Shown here in pieces: positions 6,939 through 9,645 of a DNA stretch of 9,645 nucleotides. Numbering within the stretch: the first letter of the stretch is position 1; every line of letters begins with the position of its first letter. The translations under genes and the position numbers were made by a program. The notes under the pieces were generated by a model. That model was not told where the DNA came from. It did no database searches and was given only the letters and a program-made list of their open reading frames with translations. This DNA is from Streptomyces griseus (GTDB lineage: Bacteria > Bacteroidota > Bacteroidia > Chitinophagales > Chitinophagaceae), in contig CALPIT020000081.1 in NCBI GenBank assembly GCA_943323705.2, forward strand, positions 1 through 9,645, given 5' to 3'.

Positions 6939-8093
6939 TTAATCCTCTTTTTGAAGCAATTGAGTGGTATCAACTTTGTTTTCAACAACAGATTTCAAAA
7001 ATGACTCATATTGTTCGGATATAACATTAATATCAAAACGAGATAGCGCTTCTAATCTGGCTTTTTTGCCCATTTCAACCATTTCAGGATAATGGCTAAT
7101 CATGGCTTTCATTTTTTCTATTAAGTCAACCTTATCATTTACTTTAAAAATCAATGCTGTTTTTTGATCAGTAACTGCCTCAAGATTCATTGAGATATTA
7201 GAAGCTATTATTGGAATGCCTGCCAGCATAGCTTCAATCAATGTGCCGCTGAAGCCCTCATACCAAGATGGAAAAACAAAACAATGAGAGTCATAAAGTT
7301 TAGTGTAACCATTTAAGACAGGACCATTTAAAAAGATGGAATCAGTCATGTCATGTTGAGCAATTAATTTTTTTAACTCGTTATGAAAATCACCTTTTCC
7401 GTAAATATCGAGTTGAATATCTTTATGTGTTTCTTTTAAATTCACGAAGGCTTCGATTAATTCCCTTAATCCTTTTCTTTCTATAAGACGGCCTAGAAAT
7501 ACAAATTTGAAATTTTGATGAATTGCTTGTGATTCCCAGTTTAAGAAATTTTTTGTTTCTCTGCCTCTATAAATGACTTGGATTTTATTTTTTTTTATGT
7601 TCAAGGCATTTGCATTACTAAAGGCTATGCTTTTCGAATTGGAGATCCAATAGACAGGTATTTTTGCGGTTATTTTATCAAGCATCCAAAAATAATAAAA
7701 TGTCAGATACTTCTTTTTGATTTTCATTTCCTTAATTCTACTCTCGCCATAAGTATCATTAATGAAAGTTCCAATAACTTTTGTTCGAGTGAACCAACAA
7801 GCTATTCTTGAAATCAAATCGGCTTTAGCAATAGAGGAAACTACCAAGTCTGGCTTTTCTTCTCTTATTATTTTGATTAAGGATTTTATACCTTGTATAA
7901 AAGAGGTTTTTGTTTTAAGAGGAACAAATTGCACCTCTATACCCGCCTTTTCATATTCTTCCTTTAAATCATGAGGAGGATAGAAATAAATGAGTTTTAC
8001 TTTAGTGTTTTGTGAAAAACGAGAAATGATTTCTAAAGTACTTCCTTCTGTTCCACCAATCCCGAGTGTGTCTAACGTAAAAAAAACCTTCAT
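6939..8093 (-). CDS. GT4 glycosyltransferase
   Basis: A 384-residue GT-B glycosyltransferase of family GT4. The glycine loop is TLGIGGTEGS (9-18). The linker strand reads IQVIYRGRETKNF (171-183), with RGRE in place of the common NG(V/I)D. The donor domain has the classical phosphate contact FLGRLIERKG (199-208, R202 and K207) and the E-x7-E signature EGFSGTLIE (279-287). The C-terminus ends with a short hydrophilic tail. No transmembrane helix or signal peptide is evident, so it probably works at the inner face of the membrane on a lipid-linked acceptor. It starts at the ATG at 8093, directly after a T-run in the coding strand, and is the first gene after the 130-base gap behind the kinase gene; it may be the first gene of a separately tuned part of the operon. 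Residues 165-171 are encoded with a run of nine A (bases 7588-7596). Confidence 0.93.
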   Translation of the reverse strand: MKVFFTLDTLGIGGTEGSTLEIISRFSQNTKVKLIYFYPPHDLKEEYEKAGIEVQFVPLKTKTSFIQGIKSLIKIIREEKPDLVVSSIAKADLISRIACWFTRTKVIGTFINDTYGESRIKEMKIKKKYLTFYYFWMLDKITAKIPVYWISNSKSIAFSNANALNIKKNKIQVIYRGRETKNFLNWESQAIHQNFKFVFLGRLIERKGLRELIEAFVNLKETHKDIQLDIYGKGDFHNELKKLIAQHDMTDSIFLNGPVLNGYTKLYDSHCFVFPSWYEGFSGTLIEAMLAGIPIIASNISMNLEAVTDQKTALIFKVNDKVDLIEKMKAMISHYPEMVEMGKKARLEALSRFDINVISEQYESFLKSVVENKVDTTQLLQKED

Positions 8094-8223
8094 AAAAATC
8101 AGTATTTAAGAAATCTATAGACTTTAATAATTGCTATAGGGTTTTTCAAGTCAAAAAAAATTCTAATATTGGTTACTTGAAAAGACAAGTATGATAATGA
8201 ACGCTGGATTTGATTAATAAAAA
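8094..8223. other. 130-bp intergenic gap between kinase and first complete GT
   Basis: The only non-coding stretch above 50 bases. It is very AT-rich and holds no ORF worth calling. Read on the minus strand it contains alternative ACTTG/CAAGT pairings (8143-8190), an eight-T run (8160-8153) and two CTATAG palindromes 19 bases apart (8134-8139 and 8115-8120). I found no match to the Bacteroidota promoter pattern (-33 TTTG, -7 TAnnTTTG) at correct spacing, and no GC-rich hairpin followed by a T-run, so neither a promoter nor an intrinsic terminator can be asserted. Confidence 0.6.
8143..8183 (-). repeat. 9-bp inverted repeat in the intergenic gap
   Basis: TTTTCAAGT (8143-8151, plus strand) and ACTTGAAAA (8175-8183) are perfect reverse complements separated by 23 bases. 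In the minus-strand transcript they could form a weak, mostly A-U stem, with the T8 run inside the loop rather than after the stem, unlike an intrinsic terminator. A third element at 8186-8190 can pair with the same CAAGT, giving two mutually exclusive hairpins. The match is visible directly; a function is not shown. Confidence 0.4.
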
Positions 8224-9645
8224 CTATACCTTTTTTTCGGTTTCAGCGCTGGAATAATAGTTATAACCATATTTACGTTTGTAGTAATAATAGCCATATT
8301 TATAACCGAAGTAACCGCTATTTTTAACACCATTAAATACAATCCCCATACTCTTGAATAAACCTCTGTCATTCCATTCATTAATTTCCTGAATCTGTTC
8401 CCTTACGGTTTGTTGGAATCGAGTAACAATCAATGTCAAATCAGCCCATCTTCCGAGAATTTGAGCATCTGCTACAATTCCGAATGGCGGTGTATCCACA
8501 ATCACAATGTCATAATTTGCATCAAGGTATTCTTTCAATATTTTCATATTGTCATTAGATACCAATTCCTGAGGATTAGGTGGAATAGGACCTGAAGGGA
8601 ATAAATCAAATTTTTCTTCCGGCTTTGAATTAATGGGGGTTACCATTTCTTCACATTTGTATTTGCCTAACAAGAAGCTAGTCAATCCAATTTTAACATC
8701 GGACATGTTCAATGCTTTATGAATTTTTGGACGACGCAAATCAAACTCAAGCAGTGCTACTCTTTTTCCTTGTAAGGAATAACTTTTAGCAATGTTCATA
8801 GAAAGAAATGATTTACCCTCACCACTCACACTGGAAGTGATGATCACATAATTTACCGGCTTGGCTGCATTGAGATAAAAATCAATATTGGTTCGTAATG
8901 ACCTGATTTGCTCTCCAAACATAGATCTGCTGTTGCCTTCAATAATAAAAGGAAAATTCTCGGTTGAATCAGCTTGTTCTAACTCTGCCAATACCGGAAT
9001 ATTGGTCATGCCCTGCAACTGTTTTTTAGAAATAATTTTTCTATTTAATACTTCTTTGAAAATGGCAAAAATGATAGGAAGAATCAACCCTATTAATACA
9101 GAAGTGAATAAAACTTTTGATTGAGAAGGATTCAAAGAGGCGTTCATTTTAAGAGGAGGAGTCAAAATTTTTGTATTCACCGTTACAGAAGCCTTGGCTA
9201 TTGCGGCCTCTTCTCTTTTTTGAAGTAGTGTTAGATACAATTGCTCCTTAATATTTTGAAAACGAGTTTTGTCCATTAATTCTTTTTCAGCAATTGGAGC
9301 ACCTCTGATAACTTCTGTTGCAGTACCGATTTTCTGCTGATAAGTAGACTGAGCAATGCTTAGGTTACTTCTATAGTTGGCCAACTGCTTTTCCATGTTG
9401 CTCTTCAAATCAGTAAGATTTTTGTCCATCAACAATAAAGTTGGATTGGTCTCTTGAGCTGTTAGCGCAATTTTATCCCGCTGTTGGCGCATTTGCTGAT
9501 ACTGCATGAGCATTGATTGCAACGTGGGATTATCTACTCCAACAAAGGCAAGGTCGGCATCTTTAAGATTAGGATTTTTAATAAACTCCTCAACAGCTTT
9601 TATTGTAGATTCGAGAATATTTATTTGTGTTAATTGTTTGTCGTA
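8224..9645 (-). CDS. Wzc-type chain-length regulator/BY-kinase, C-terminal part (runs off window)
   Basis: The frame is open from the window edge to the TAG at 8224, giving 473 visible residues. Family members are usually about 700-820, so the N-terminal Wzz domain with its first membrane helix is missing. In partial numbering, residues 1-160 are a helical periplasmic coiled-coil region. One membrane helix follows (about 177-196), then the cytoplasmic BY-kinase: EQIRSLRTNIDF (about 245-256), Walker A SSVSGEGKS (about 271-279), Walker A' LLEFDLRRP (about 298-306, Glu replacing the first Asp of the usual D-x-D), the PPNPQEL motif (about 355-361) and Walker B IVIVDTPP (about 379-386). The C-terminus has 11 Tyr within 20 residues (about 445-464), the usual autophosphorylation cluster. 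Role: control of polymer length and export through reversible tyrosine phosphorylation, with an outer-membrane exporter outside the window. A TTG at 9522 is not a start, since the frame continues upstream without a stop. Confidence 0.92.
   Translation of the reverse strand, partial: YDKQLTQINILESTIKAVEEFIKNPNLKDADLAFVGVDNPTLQSMLMQYQQMRQQRDKIALTAQETNPTLLLMDKNLTDLKSNMEKQLANYRSNLSIAQSTYQQKIGTATEVIRGAPIAEKELMDKTRFQNIKEQLYLTLLQKREEAAIAKASVTVNTKILTPPLKMNASLNPSQSKVLFTSVLIGLILPIIFAIFKEVLNRKIISKKQLQGMTNIPVLAELEQADSTENFPFIIEGNSRSMFGEQIRSLRTNIDFYLNAAKPVNYVIITSSVSGEGKSFLSMNIAKSYSLQGKRVALLEFDLRRPKIHKALNMSDVKIGLTSFLLGKYKCEEMVTPINSKPEEKFDLFPSGPIPPNPQELVSNDNMKILKEYLDANYDIVIVDTPPFGIVADAQILGRWADLTLIVTRFQQTVREQIQEINEWNDRGLFKSMGIVFNGVKNSGYFGYKYGYYYYKRKYGYNYYSSAETEKKV
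8254..8313 (-). other. Tyrosine-cluster-coding segment of the kinase tail
   Basis: Twenty codons near the 3' end of the kinase gene encode 11 Tyr in a Gly/Tyr/Lys pattern with repeated Y-G-Y units. In BY-kinases this tail is phosphorylated in trans between subunits and controls oligomer state; here that function is inferred from the family. The DNA is correspondingly low in complexity, with repeated ATA/GTA-type triplets on the plus strand, a possible site for repeat slippage that would change the number of Tyr residues. Confidence 0.8.

Noticed and set aside
8094..8223. Internal promoter or intrinsic terminator in the largest gap
   Set aside because: There is no TAnnTTTG with a properly spaced TTTG, and the inverted repeat is AU-rich with its T-run inside the loop rather than after the stem.
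9520..9522. TTG as start of the kinase gene
   Set aside because: The frame remains open for 41 more codons to the window edge and the coiled-coil pattern continues, so the gene is simply truncated.
1..9645. CRISPR array, tRNA, rRNA, insertion sequence or prophage segment
   Set aside because: No regularly spaced repeats, cloverleaf, rRNA signature, transposase or integrase was seen; nearly all bases are within minus-strand biosynthesis genes.

Overview
The window is an AT-rich stretch of exopolysaccharide/capsule biosynthesis DNA from what looks like a member of the Bacteroidota. Chitinophagaceae-like is my guess, from protein sequence character only. Pointers are the absence of clear Shine-Dalgarno sequences before closely packed genes, long A tracts at Lys-Lys codons, a bacterial tyrosine kinase with a Tyr-rich tail, and a polymerase-like membrane protein of the type common in Bacteroidota surface-sugar loci. 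Nothing in the window fixes genus or species.

All nine genes lie on the minus strand, so transcription runs from base 9645 towards base 1. In that order: the C-terminal part of a Wzc-type chain-length regulator/tyrosine kinase (9645-8224, cut by the window edge); a 130-bp gap, the only sizeable non-coding stretch; a GT4 glycosyltransferase (8093-6939); a UDP-glucuronate 4-epimerase-like SDR enzyme (6921-5959); two GT4 glycosyltransferases with GTG starts (5914-4829 and 4822-3701); a GNAT-type acyltransferase with an extra C-terminal domain (3696-2737); a multi-pass Wzy-like membrane protein (2734-1574); a polysaccharide-deacetylase-like protein without a signal peptide (1562-564); and the N-terminal half of a fourth GT4 enzyme (559-1, cut by the window edge). 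From the first complete GT onward, gaps are 17, 44, 6, 4, 2, 11 and 4 bases, as expected of one transcript with translational coupling.

The genes fit a Wzx/Wzy-type pathway. The epimerase supplies a nucleotide sugar, probably a galacturonate-type donor. At least four GT4 enzymes build a lipid-linked repeat unit on the cytoplasmic face. The GNAT and deacetylase proteins probably tune its acyl groups. The Wzy-like protein polymerises the repeat and the Wzc-like kinase controls chain length and export. The initiating sugar-phosphate transferase, the flippase, the outer-membrane exporter and a kinase phosphatase are not in the window and presumably lie on either side.

I see no mobile element, CRISPR array, tRNA or rRNA, and no genuine plus-strand gene. 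This is mostly a normal surface-polysaccharide locus rather than a new class of system. The points most worth a second look are the apparently cytoplasmic deacetylase with an altered metal motif, the uncharacterised C-terminal half of the GNAT protein, and alternative weak hairpins in the gap after the kinase gene.
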